A DNA stretch of 64,000 bases from Tolypothrix sp. FACHB-123 (GTDB lineage Bacteria > Cyanobacteriota > Cyanobacteriia > Cyanobacteriales > Nostocaceae): the NCBI RefSeq assembly GCF_014697075.1, contig NZ_JACJRE010000013.1, forward strand, positions 62,001 to 126,000, written 5' to 3'. The notes under the pieces are model-generated. The model worked only from the letters and a program-made list of their open reading frames with translations, did not search any database and was not told where the DNA came from. Each line of letters begins with the position of its first letter. Positions within the stretch are counted from its first letter, which is position 1. A program made the position numbers and the translations under genes. Shown one piece after another: positions 56,134 to 64,000 of the stretch.

Positions 56134-56937
56134 TTATTGCGGAATTGCTGAAGGATAAACTTCATTTGCAACTAATACAGGTTTATTGCTGTATTCTGCT
56201 TCCAGTTGCTTCTGCAAAGTCAAATCCCAATTCAGGTCATAATCACGTTCGAGTTCAGCGACAACAAAATTACGCAATACACCTGTGACTGCAACTTTTT
56301 CGCCTTCATTCACAGTTCCTTTGGGAGTACCAGCGCGGATTACTAATAAGTCTTGTCCACCAAATAACTTGTCTTCATCTAAGGTAAAGGAACTGGCATT
56401 TCTGATATTTTCTACTTCACCTGTTACCGCCAGGGTTTTACCATAATATAACTTGGGATTTGTGGTAATTTCACCTGGTTTAGGAGCCAGTGCCATTGAT
56501 TGAGCAATAATCGCAGGTTGGGTCTCGTAGTCTTTATATAAGTTTGGATCTAAACCCAAGTTGTAGTTGCGATTAATATCTGCAATTACAAACTTGTTAA
56601 CTTGACCTGTTACCTGAATTGGTACATTTGGATCGCTAGGTAGAGTAAAAGGTTTACCAGATGCATTGACAACTATGATTGGTTCAGTACCAAAAAATTG
56701 CTTATCGCTAATTGTAAATGTTGAAGGGCCTAATGTTCTAATAGGTGTGCTTCTCACCGTGACAGTTTTACCGATTAATTGATTTGTATTATCAGTAACT
56801 TCTTCTGTAGTCACGTTAGTTTCTGGTGCTGCGGCCTCTTGATCTAAGTTATTGGTACAAGCCCCAAGCAATGCTGTAGAAAGTGCTAAAGCAATAGCTC
56901 CTTTGGAACTCCATTTATTGGCAAAAAAGTTAACCAT
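56134..56937 (-). CDS. Lipoprotein with duplicated beta domains (paralogue B)
   Basis: Protein of 267 aa. The lipobox LLGAC near residue 27 predicts lipid attachment. The mature part has two similar halves (GKTVTVRSTPIRTLGPSTFT and GKTLAVTGEVENIRNASSFT), closely related to the protein encoded at 54956-55780, including the shared end KPVLVANEVYPS. Function unknown. The two genes arose by duplication; here a lipid anchor replaces the transmembrane anchor. Confidence 0.7.
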   Translation of the reverse strand: MVNFFANKWSSKGAIALALSTALLGACTNNLDQEAAAPETNVTTEEVTDNTNQLIGKTVTVRSTPIRTLGPSTFTISDKQFFGTEPIIVVNASGKPFTLPSDPNVPIQVTGQVNKFVIADINRNYNLGLDPNLYKDYETQPAIIAQSMALAPKPGEITTNPKLYYGKTLAVTGEVENIRNASSFTLDEDKLFGGQDLLVIRAGTPKGTVNEGEKVAVTGVLRNFVVAELERDYDLNWDLTLQKQLEAEYSNKPVLVANEVYPSAIPQ

Positions 56938-56972
56938 TTCTCAATCTCCATTAAAGTTGTCTACAATCAGTA

Positions 56973-57086
56973 TTTACGCAGGTTCAATAACCATTTGTAG
57001 GGTGGGCAATGCCCACCGAAACCCGGATATGGTGGGCATTGCCCACCCTACAAGATGAAATTCTGTGCCAGTTGCGTAAGTCCTGG
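56973..57086. repeat. Composite MITE-like element
   Basis: An inner perfect palindrome of TGTAGGGTGGGCAATGCCCACC and its complement (56995-57053) is flanked by ATTTACGCA and TTGCGTAAGTCCTG, the latter like the end of the 16018-16109 element. It looks like one element inserted in another. Confidence 0.65.
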
Positions 57087-57185
57087 ATTATTCAGAAATA
57101 CTCATGTTATTACTGAAGTTTTAGTGATGAGTTACCAAGGGAACTTGATGCTTTTGGTAATCTCAAAATAGTGAAAAAAATTCTC

Positions 57186-57818
57186 TTAATTCAAAAAGAC
57201 TTGGCCATCTCTTTGAATTCTTAAAACACCTTGGTCATTATTAAAATTAGTCGTTTCATCCAAGGAGACTGAAAGTGTTCCTTGTGAGGTAGACATAGGC
57301 ATAACTTTTATTAGTCCACCATCTGGACGTACTAAGGTAATACTGACGGGTGTTGGTAAGTCTTGGAGAATAAACTCTTGTCCACCTGCAAGATAGCGCG
57401 GTTGTGTATAACCAATAGCTTGATAAGAAATACCAGCGTTAGTGTTATTTTTTAATTTCACATTCACTGTACCTGCTGTTGGCGTCACAGTTGCAATTGC
57501 ACTCTGCCTATTTTCTGGAATTGGTGGTTGTATAGGTCGCACACCTGGACGAATAGGAACCACTATAACAGTTGGTTGACCTAATGTTTGTCTTTGCTGT
57601 TGCATTCTTAACGTTGCAGCATTCGGCGGACATCCGGCGGGAACCATCACGCGATCGCGGTGTGGTACTTCATAAAATATACTCGGACAAGGGTTAATTT
57701 TAGAAGTTTGTTGTGCTACTGCTGATGGAGTTATGCTAGAAAAACCAATTAATAAACTGCCAAAAGCTGTGCCTGCTAATCCAATCTTCTGCCAGAAAAA
57801 ATGATTTATTTTGTACAT
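57186..57818 (-). CDS. Hypothetical secreted protein
   Basis: Protein of 210 aa with a signal peptide ending near PSAVAQQ. A proline-rich middle (about 70-105) is followed by a beta-rich C-terminal domain (VNVKLKNNTNAGISYQAIGY, LQDLPTPVSITLVRPDGG). I do not recognise the family. A ribosome site (AGGAGG) precedes the ATG. It probably acts in the periplasm or outer envelope. Confidence 0.65.
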   Translation of the reverse strand: MYKINHFFWQKIGLAGTAFGSLLIGFSSITPSAVAQQTSKINPCPSIFYEVPHRDRVMVPAGCPPNAATLRMQQQRQTLGQPTVIVVPIRPGVRPIQPPIPENRQSAIATVTPTAGTVNVKLKNNTNAGISYQAIGYTQPRYLAGGQEFILQDLPTPVSITLVRPDGGLIKVMPMSTSQGTLSVSLDETTNFNNDQGVLRIQRDGQVFLN

Positions 57819-58100
57819 GAATACCTCCTGGTAATTTGATTAATTAATTAATTTATTTTGGCGAATTATCATATTTGTAACTAGAATCAACTGTTAACTA
57901 TAATTTTTGCCGTCATTGCATTATTCAAAATGTAGTGTAGATAAGATTGAGCCGCTCAACCACAAAAGAAGACATGAAAACAGACTATGTTTTAATGCTA
58001 ATTTTCAATAGTGGAAAAATCGAGGAGAATTCGAGTTGATTTAGAGAATATCACTTGAGTATTAGAACTAGTATGTCAATAGTAGTAGCTAAGTTATTCT

Positions 58101-58619
58101 TTATTCTTCCACCCAATAGAGGAGTCCTAGAGAAGTAACTCCACCAAAAAAGTGAGCGCCAATCAGATTCACGTTAGCTAACATGACAAAAACATCTAGT
58201 GAACGAATCATGTTTTCTGCTTGATAGATTGCCACACCTTGAGGTTGTGCTAGAGTTTTACCTAATATAATTGCAACGGTTTCTTCCGAAGCCATAAATG
58301 CTATTAATATTCCTACCAAACTCACCATAAATCCAATGCGTAAATTTTGAATTACTTCTTCCTTCCTAGGATGGTTTTGAGAATTTGGTGTTTGTAACAG
58401 TTTCGCTAATTTCCTGTAACGGAAAGCCCAATATATCCGAAAGCACAGCAATAAAATACCAACAATAGCTAAAAATATGCCAAATCCTATACCTGCATTG
58501 TTTGTCTGAGTAGTAACGTTCCGACTCAACTAAGCCAATAACACAGCAATACCAGAAATTAGTCCTAGCAATAACTGTACCTCATATCTTGCACCTGGAA
58601 ATAGTAATGTCAATTCCAT
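58101..58619 (-). pseudogene. DUF3611-family membrane protein interrupted by an in-frame stop
   Basis: The readable frame from ATG 58619 runs ELTLLFPGARYEVQLLLGLI then SGIAVLLA, meets TAG at 58530-58532 and continues in the same frame with LSRNVTTQTNNAGIGFGIFL to the stop at 58101. The downstream part (FRYRKLAKLLQ, GKTLAQPQG, SLDVFVMLANVN) is typical of DUF3611. Before 58619 the similarity is lost and sequence of an IS remnant begins, so the 5' end is also damaged. A TTG right after the stop could still start a 142-residue product. Confidence 0.6.
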
Positions 58620-58673
58620 GACTAAGTGCCAAGTCTCTAAGGCGTTCAATATCTTGTAAAAGAAGTAACAGCA

Positions 58674-58775
58674 CTAATTATTGAACAATTGGCTGGCTTC
58701 ACACTTTTTGAGACCATCCAATTCAATCGCTTGCATAACTTTTCGCCGGAAATCATCACTATAAGCTTTTGCCAT
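58674..58775 (-). pseudogene. IS630-type transposase, N-terminal remnant
   Basis: ATG 58775 opens 33 codons, AKAYSDDFRRKVMQAIELDG then LKKCEASQLFNN, followed by TAG. This is the characteristic start of an IS630-family transposase (helix-turn-helix region). The remainder is absent. It differs from the element at 38840-40056. Confidence 0.75.
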
Positions 58776-58904
58776 CGGGATGGGGTAGATGCAATGCTAA
58801 CTCTTATAGTTTACGTCCTAATCTTTATGGCTATGGCCATATCAAATTCTTTGTAGGGGTTTAGCATTACTAAACCCGATACAGTATGACTGACAACTGA
58901 CAAT

Positions 58905-59690
58905 TTACATATATCTTGTTAATTGCACTCGGTAACGGTCTTTTTTAGTAACAGCAACTTCCCCAACTTCTAGGCGTCCCTTACCACGAATAGCAATTAA
59001 ATCACCTGTTTTCACTTGCGAACTAGCTTGAGATACTTCCTTCCAGTTAACGCGCACATCACCGGAGTCAATTAAATCTACCATTTTGCTGCGCGACATA
59101 CCAAAACCAGCAGAGGCGATCGCATCTAACCGTAAGGAAGCCTCAACAGTAGTCATTTCTTTTTTCTTCGGTTCGCGAACTTTTAACTCACTCGCATCTA
59201 TTTGCTGGGTTTTTACCGGAACCGATCGCACTTGTTTGAGGTTCATCTCTAAAAATTCTGCTAACTCTGGTGCGACAATTACCTGCGCGCCACGTTCGCC
59301 GAGAACAATAATATCTCCAGTTTTTTCCCGAACGATTCCCGTCCCCAACATTGCGCCTAAAAAGTCGCGGTGGGTTGCGGTATCAAACAAGAAATTACCC
59401 GCAATTTCTAAAACTACTAAGGCGACTTGGGATTGATCTAAAGGAATTTCTCCGCGCGCGATCGCTAATCTTTGGCGTTCAGCTTGCGGATATCCACCCC
59501 AAGCCACCAATTGCACCTCTGTTAATCGACTAAAAACCCGCTGAATTTCTGCTAATTCTGGGGGAGACAGAAAATCTGTCAAAACCACTTCCCAGGTTTT
59601 GATGGCTTCTTCTGCGCGATCGATTACACGAGCTACAGTATCTCGATTTTCAACACTTTTTAAAAGTTCTTCTCTGGGCAACATTATCAA
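58905..59690 (-). CDS. S4-domain RNA-binding protein (photosystem II S4 / YlmH-like)
   Basis: Protein of 261 aa. The N-terminal half (about 1-170) is the YlmH-type domain (LPREELLKSVENRD, VAWGGYPQAERQRLAI). The C-terminal S4 domain (about 183-245) has LRLDAIASAGFGMSRSKMVD, SGDVRVNWKEV and KTGDLIAIRGKGRLE. It is the cyanobacterial PSII S4 domain type; the name reflects its occurrence in phototrophs, and a ribosome-associated role is likely by analogy to YlmH. Single-gene unit. Confidence 0.9.
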   Translation of the reverse strand: MIMLPREELLKSVENRDTVARVIDRAEEAIKTWEVVLTDFLSPPELAEIQRVFSRLTEVQLVAWGGYPQAERQRLAIARGEIPLDQSQVALVVLEIAGNFLFDTATHRDFLGAMLGTGIVREKTGDIIVLGERGAQVIVAPELAEFLEMNLKQVRSVPVKTQQIDASELKVREPKKKEMTTVEASLRLDAIASAGFGMSRSKMVDLIDSGDVRVNWKEVSQASSQVKTGDLIAIRGKGRLEVGEVAVTKKDRYRVQLTRYM

Positions 59691-59808
59691 AAATTACCAG
59701 TTGTGAGCTTAAAGCCAACAATCTCTATTGACTATTACTCATGACCACTGTTTGATTCTAGCGCCATCTGTAGATGAAACCAATTGCCAAAAATCATCAG
59801 ATATATAC

Positions 59809-59841
59809 ATTCTAGGGGCTAGGTTTCCCCGCCCCTAGAAT
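59809..59841 (-). terminator. Terminator-like hairpin
   Basis: ATTCTAGGGGC and GCCCCTAGAAT form an 11-bp perfect stem with an 11-base loop. It is downstream of the 59919-60416 gene on the minus strand. There is no long T run, so it may be a repeat-derived hairpin used as a terminator. Confidence 0.5.
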
Positions 59842-59918
59842 TTAGGGTGTTATTAAATTGATGATAGGAATATGTTGTGATTAGCAATTCAATTCTTGTG
59901 ACTTACTCGCCAGCGGTA

Positions 59919-60416
59919 CTAGCTATCTGCATAACCCTGAATATTTTCTGGCTCAAACTGACGTAAGATGCGAGTTGCTTGTCGAGTGAGAATTTCCGAA
60001 CCTTGAACTACTATGAGATATTTACCTGCATCCAAGCGATTGCGATAGGGTAAAGCATCACCACTACCTGCAATCAAACCGACTCCGCCACCCACAAATA
60101 CACTACCCATAGCGCCACTGGCTGCACCCAGTAGTCCACCGACAACGTGATTACCAATTTCTCCCGCCCAAGCAAAAGTATCCAAACCAGTAATTAAGCT
60201 GAAGGTAAAACCAGCAAAAAAGCCAAATGGTATTAACCAAAACGCCATGAGCCGTACTTGCTTTTTAGCTTGCTCTTTCGGGTCAATTAAGCCGAACTCA
60301 TCTGCTGTTTTATATCCCTTCCCAAGGATAGTACTTTTAATGGACTCTTTTTCTAAAGCTAAGTAAGCAGCTTCAACTTGGATACGGTCTGGTAATACAG
60401 CAACGAGGTAATTCAT
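59919..60416 (-). CDS. Hypothetical membrane protein with glycine-zipper segment
   Basis: Protein of 165 aa. The N-terminal 45 residues form a small soluble domain (MNYLVAVLPDRIQVEAAYLA). Two hydrophobic regions follow (about 55-75 and 88-118), the second rich in glycine (VVGGLLGAASGAMGSVFVGG). The C-terminus (about 130-160) is soluble and ends QFEPENIQGYADS. The layout resembles small stress-related membrane proteins of cyanobacteria. Function unknown. Confidence 0.65.
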   Translation of the reverse strand: MNYLVAVLPDRIQVEAAYLALEKESIKSTILGKGYKTADEFGLIDPKEQAKKQVRLMAFWLIPFGFFAGFTFSLITGLDTFAWAGEIGNHVVGGLLGAASGAMGSVFVGGGVGLIAGSGDALPYRNRLDAGKYLIVVQGSEILTRQATRILRQFEPENIQGYADS

Positions 60417-60779
60417 TGATTTTTTGAAAAATATTCAAGAAAAATTTTGCCTTTATTAACAGCGTACCAGTGCAGGGGAGCAGAGGAGCAGAGGCAGCAG
60501 CACTTAGACTACGCTCAGTGACCAGGAAGCAGAGAAGAAATAAGGGAACTCGAAAAAATAAATTATTCCGTTCAAGTCGTTGACGGTTGACAGTTAACAG
60601 TCAACTGTCAACCGTCAACCGTGAACAATAGTAATGGAATATTTTTTTACTTGGAAGTCCCTAACTATTGTCTATTCATTATTAGACTTTGGAAAAATAA
60701 CTATTGACATTTTTTTTGTTTTATGTATCTATAAAGAATGATTAATTCTACCAATTTTCTTAATTGCGAATAGCTGGTA
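60417..60779. other. Intergenic region with MITE copy B
   Basis: No gene. It contains GGGGAGCAGAGGAGCAGAGG simple repeats (60475-60500), the MITE-like element 60543-60662, and an AT-rich stretch beyond. Confidence 0.55.
60543..60662. repeat. MITE-like element, copy B (inverted relative to 26460-26571)
   Basis: It runs from AGGGAACTC through AAATAAATTATTCCGTTCAA, a TTGACGGTTGACAG/CTGTCAACCGTCAA palindrome and AATAGTAATGGAATATT to TTGGAAGTCCCT. Read on the complement it is colinear with copy A and nearly identical outside the variable heptamer core. Confidence 0.75.
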
Positions 60780-61157
60780 TTACTTGAGCGTATCCAACGG
60801 CTCGCAAAAATTGTTAACGCCTTGTTTGAGGACATAGAGCACAACTGGTACTGCCAAAATTTTGGGAAATGTCGGCATTGTATAAAGATAGTCCATCATC
60901 CTTTGAACTGAGTTATTAAGTAATTCGTCCCGAAATTCTTGTTCGCAAATCACAGCACGCCACTTTCGCGCTAGAGCATCTAACCACTCAGAATTTGCTC
61001 TTTCGGGTTGCTGTCCTGCTTTAATCGCCAGGCTCATCGCCGCATCTTCTAAATCTCCTTCACAATCCTCAATTAAATCCAGTACTTCCATTGCTGTAGG
61101 ATTCTCTGTGAATATAGAGCGAAACTGTGCAATTTCTTGTGATGTCACTATAGTCAT
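60780..61157 (-). CDS. Hypothetical soluble protein
   Basis: Protein of 125 aa, probably all helical. The first 50 residues are acidic (AMEVLDLIEDCEGDLEDAAM); the C-terminal part is more hydrophobic (MPTFPKILAVPVVLYVLKQG). I do not recognise a domain. It is upstream of and divided by about 170 bp of repeats from the TolC-type gene, same strand. Confidence 0.6.
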   Translation of the reverse strand: MTIVTSQEIAQFRSIFTENPTAMEVLDLIEDCEGDLEDAAMSLAIKAGQQPERANSEWLDALARKWRAVICEQEFRDELLNNSVQRMMDYLYTMPTFPKILAVPVVLYVLKQGVNNFCEPLDTLK

Positions 61158-61326
61158 AAATTTTTTTATCAGCCGAGTAGTTAAATACTCAGCTATGTTA
61201 TTCCAATTTTGATTGATTATTCATCATCCACCTTGTCAGAAGGACTCTTTATTAGGGAGATGAGGGGTAGAGACGCAGGGGAAACTCTTGGCTGTTGACC
61301 AATAACCAATAACCAATGACTATTGA

Positions 61327-63531
61327 CTATTGACGAAAAGCTCTTGACGTTACAGAACGTTGCAATTCAGCCAAAGCACGATTGTAATCCAAAATTGCCC
61401 GAATGCGATTACCTTCAGCTCTTGTCAGATCGTTTTCCGAGTTAATGACATCAGTTTGAGTACCAACACCTGCTTGGAAACGTAAACGTGCTAAACGTAA
61501 AGCTTCTCTAGCTTGTTCTAGAGCTGTATTGGCAGTTTGAACATTTTCTAAATTAGATTGCTGGTTAGAAAAGGCCTGTTCTACCTGAAATCGAATTTGG
61601 TTGCGCTGTTCAGCAAATTGAGTTTCTGCGATCGCAATATTAGCTCTGGCTTGAGCAGCTCTGGCTCTGGATGCTCCACCGTCAAATAAATTTAGCGTTG
61701 CTCTCACCCCTACTGAATAACCATCAGCGACACTAACCGCATCATTAAACCGATCGAAAAAGTCATAGCTAGCAATTAAACTTACCTGTGGCCCTAGCGC
61801 TGATAGCGCTTGTCGTCGCTGTTGTTCGCTAATATTGCGCTGTACCAACAACTGTTGCAGGTCGGGACGGTTTTGATAGGCTAGAACAATACTCTGTTCT
61901 AATGTCTGGTTCCAAAGACCAGCTAATTTTACCGGATCAGCGGCACTAATATTTACTGACTGTGGCAAACTCAAGCGAGTTGCTAAGCGGCGACGCGCAA
62001 TTTGCTGCTGAGACCTAGAATTAGTCAATTCTTGTTGAGAATTTGCTAAATTTACCTGGGAACGCAACACATCAAACCTGGTACCTACCCCTGCTCGCTC
62101 TAAAGCTTCTGCATCTCGCAAACTAGCCTGAGCATTGTTTACAGCTGACTCAGCAATACGGACTTGCTCATCAGCTTGTTGCAAATTGTAGTACTCAGTC
62201 GCCACATTTAGCCGAATATCCTCAGACTGGTTCTCTATCGCCAATTCACTCAGGCGTACCCGTTCTTCAGCTTCTCTAATCGTAGCTTGCCGTCTACCAG
62301 AAGTATAAAGGTCATATGATAGCTGTGCTTGAGCATTAAAATTCGTATTGCTAGCAGCAGGCTCGATTGGTTCGCGGAATGCAGGTGGTAAGCCTTCTTG
62401 TTGCTGCTGTTGCAGCTTGACAGAATAGGTCTCATTCACAGTCCGCTGGCGTGTAATATCCCCAGTAATCCCAACTGTAGGTAGTAAAGCTGCTTGCGCC
62501 TCGCGTAAAGCCGCCTGACTACGTTCTAACTCCAATTGTGCTACTTGTAGCTCCCGATTGTTACGTCGTGCTAGCTCCAAAGCTTGCACTAAAGTAATTG
62601 GTTGGTTACTTTGCAAGGTAACTTCTGCTGGGTTGGTAGGATATTGCAGCGGATTGGGGTTAGGAATCAAATTTTCAGGAACCTGGACGCTACCTGCTGG
62701 TGCAGGGCCCACTAAGCCTGGTACATTCTGAATTGGTACCACTGTTCCTGGTGTCGTCTGAGTTGGTACAGTACTACCTGGTATAGTCTGAGTTGGTACA
62801 GTACTACCTGGTGTAGTCTGAGCTATTAGATCCTTAGCTGTCGTGGTTTTGGCACAAGAAACCCCAGAGTTTAGCTGTCCCTGTTGCTGTGAGCAATTGG
62901 GTAGTTCCAGGAACTTTGGCGTGACTGGATTCTTGCTTGCAACTGGTGAAATTGCCTGTAATTGCGTCTGAGGTTTTTTCTTCTGGTTTTTTGGCCGCTG
63001 TAAAGCCGACAACAGCAATTGGTTTTTCTCAACAGTCGGGAGTTTAACGTTACTAGCTTGAACAACTATATTTTCTAATTTTTGGCCAAAAGTAGCGGAA
63101 TTATTGGTTGTTTGACGAGCATCCGCCAATAGGTTGATATCTAGGTTTTGGGCAGTCTGAGTGGTAGATGAGAAACTATAAAATCTACTTTGATTTCCTT
63201 TAAGTGTTTGTGGTGCGATCGCACTAGCATTTCCCGTTTCGTTGACGGGAATACTATGATGGCTTAAAGGTTGATAACTTAAAGGTTTTGTCTTCGCGAC
63301 AATCCCATCACTCAAAGGTACTAAATTAGGAACCTTCTGATCGGCTATGTAGAACTGGCTACTAATGCCATCTGCAACTAAGGTTCGACTATCACGAGCA
63401 GTCAAAACACTAGGAGAAGACGCTGGCTGTAGCCCATTTACTTTGACAGTACCAGCCCAAGCAGGCTGGGTTGTTAATACTGCTGCTGTCACACCAGGCA
63501 AGAAAGTATGAAATAATTGCTGTCCGTTCAC
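61327..63531 (-). CDS. hgdD: TolC-family outer-membrane channel (HgdD-like)
   Basis: Protein of 734 aa, longer than typical TolC (about 450-500). The signal peptide ends near QPAWAG. A low-complexity N-terminal region (about 30-300) includes three Pro/Thr/Val repeats of the (T/I)PGSTVPTQT type (about 232-265). Two OEP repeats follow: ALELARRNNRELQVAQLELE to about 520, then IVLAYQNRPDLQQLLVQRNI to the C-terminus. It forms the outer-membrane duct of export systems. In Anabaena PCC 7120 the gene after kaiC is hgdD, needed for the heterocyst glycolipid layer; the same neighbourhood here supports orthology. Start GTG, preceded by GAGGGG. Confidence 0.85.
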   Translation of the reverse strand: MNGQQLFHTFLPGVTAAVLTTQPAWAGTVKVNGLQPASSPSVLTARDSRTLVADGISSQFYIADQKVPNLVPLSDGIVAKTKPLSYQPLSHHSIPVNETGNASAIAPQTLKGNQSRFYSFSSTTQTAQNLDINLLADARQTTNNSATFGQKLENIVVQASNVKLPTVEKNQLLLSALQRPKNQKKKPQTQLQAISPVASKNPVTPKFLELPNCSQQQGQLNSGVSCAKTTTAKDLIAQTTPGSTVPTQTIPGSTVPTQTTPGTVVPIQNVPGLVGPAPAGSVQVPENLIPNPNPLQYPTNPAEVTLQSNQPITLVQALELARRNNRELQVAQLELERSQAALREAQAALLPTVGITGDITRQRTVNETYSVKLQQQQQEGLPPAFREPIEPAASNTNFNAQAQLSYDLYTSGRRQATIREAEERVRLSELAIENQSEDIRLNVATEYYNLQQADEQVRIAESAVNNAQASLRDAEALERAGVGTRFDVLRSQVNLANSQQELTNSRSQQQIARRRLATRLSLPQSVNISAADPVKLAGLWNQTLEQSIVLAYQNRPDLQQLLVQRNISEQQRRQALSALGPQVSLIASYDFFDRFNDAVSVADGYSVGVRATLNLFDGGASRARAAQARANIAIAETQFAEQRNQIRFQVEQAFSNQQSNLENVQTANTALEQAREALRLARLRFQAGVGTQTDVINSENDLTRAEGNRIRAILDYNRALAELQRSVTSRAFRQ

Positions 63532-63634
63532 CGCATCCCCTCACACAAAATCAATCTAGCGGCAGAAAACTTTTCTTCACCACAGAATATAGCACGACAA
63601 TAAATTCAGAAGAGAATATAGTACGATACCAAAT

Positions 63635-64000
63635 TTAGGAATCGGAACTTTTTTTATCTTCAAAACTTTTTACTATACGAGAAAGTTCCGCCTTTTCATC
63701 GATACTAACGCGGGTAGGAGCACCACTAACAATTCTTTCATAATTCCGGAAAGAATCTTTAATTTCCGGGCCGTCGGCAGTAATGTTATACTCGCGGATA
63801 CCTTTATCATGCCAAGATCCCCGCATTTTGAAAACATTAATTGCCCGCGACATTTCTCCCCTAATTTCTACATACTGAAGCATTAATATTGTGTCAGTAA
63901 TAGTAGAAATATGGGAATCGGTAATCGAATGTGACCCCATAAATTGGTCAGTTGTGTTGGTAAAAAACCCTGTAATTTCTTCTTGTTTGGCGTAACCTGT
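63635..64000 (-). CDS. kaiC: Circadian clock protein KaiC, C-terminal part (gene continues past the window edge)
   Basis: 122 codons are visible to the TGA/TAA-side stop at 63635. The frame stays open to the window end (TGYAKQEEITGFFTNTTDQF just before MGSHS). The blocks SHISTITDTILMLQYVEIRG, EMSRAINVFKMRGSWHD and IKDSFRNYERIVSG are the CII domain of KaiC, and the C-terminal tail (DEKAELSRIVKSFEDKK) is the A-loop/tail region that KaiA contacts. The ATG at 63940 is internal. It lies 103 bp upstream of the TolC-type gene on the same strand. Confidence 0.93.
   Translation of the reverse strand, partial: TGYAKQEEITGFFTNTTDQFMGSHSITDSHISTITDTILMLQYVEIRGEMSRAINVFKMRGSWHDKGIREYNITADGPEIKDSFRNYERIVSGAPTRVSIDEKAELSRIVKSFEDKKSSDS

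Overview
The window looks like chromosomal DNA of a filamentous, probably heterocyst-forming cyanobacterium (Nostocales). The octamer GCGATCGC recurs throughout. Several families typical of this group are present (AMIN-domain TonB receptor, PRC-barrel/DUF2382 protein, SLH protein, PSII-type S4 protein). At the right edge a TolC-type outer-membrane protein follows kaiC directly, the arrangement known for hgdD next to kaiABC in Anabaena PCC 7120. Intergenic DNA is full of short repeats and MITE-like palindromes, also usual for these genomes.

Layout. (1) 0.2-24.9 kb, all minus strand: a three-protein NRPS/PKS assembly line (FAAL-ACP-C-A-NMT-PCP, then KS-AT-KR-ACP, then KS-AT-MT-ACP, no thioesterase seen), an MFS exporter, a siderophore uptake set (TonB receptor, Fe-siderophore binding lipoprotein, DUF1636 protein) and a PvdQ/AiiC-like Ntn-hydrolase acylase. 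Together these suggest an N-methylated lipo-aminoacyl-polyketide, possibly a siderophore made as an acylated precursor. (2) 25-31 kb: YihY protein, sugar porter, Opp/Dpp-type permease, HD protein. (3) 31-37 kb: small unknown gene and an RND efflux adaptor/pump pair. (4) 37.08-40.14 kb: tRNA-Gly(CCC) followed by a decayed mobile region (below). (5) 40.2-46.7 kb: ion channel, DUF389 protein, Na+/H+ antiporter and small envelope or stress proteins. (6) 47-61 kb: SLH protein, ZIP-like and Nramp-like transporters, HAD phosphatase, M48 protease, tandem secreted paralogues, S4 protein and several gene remnants. (7) 61.3-64 kb: TolC/HgdD-like protein and the 3' end of kaiC.

The most notable content is at 37.08-38.84 kb: the remnant of a type V-K CRISPR-associated transposon (CAST, Cas12k/Tn7-like). 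Every RNA and DNA component of target selection can be read. The transposon end has four 20-bp-spaced TnsB-type repeats. A delocalised short crRNA carries a 17-nt guide whose first 16 nt match the neighbouring tRNA-Gly gene. A GTA PAM precedes that match, and the transposon end starts 63 bp after the PAM. A three-spacer array of 37-bp repeats and a complete tracrRNA with a good promoter follow. The protein side is destroyed: only the last ~218 residues of Cas12k remain, cut by an IS630-type element whose other flank is the first 28 codons of an mscS-like gene. tnsB, tnsC, tniQ, cargo and the far end are absent from the window, which points to a deletion at the IS.

The IS630 transposase is itself broken by a 41-bp palindromic repeat; removing exactly those 41 bp restores one 352-residue ORF. 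Other remnants: ISL3 and IS630 transposases, a luciferase-like oxidoreductase, the C-terminus of a glucoamylase-like enzyme, and a DUF3611 gene with an in-frame stop. All family assignments come from reading motifs; no database search was run.
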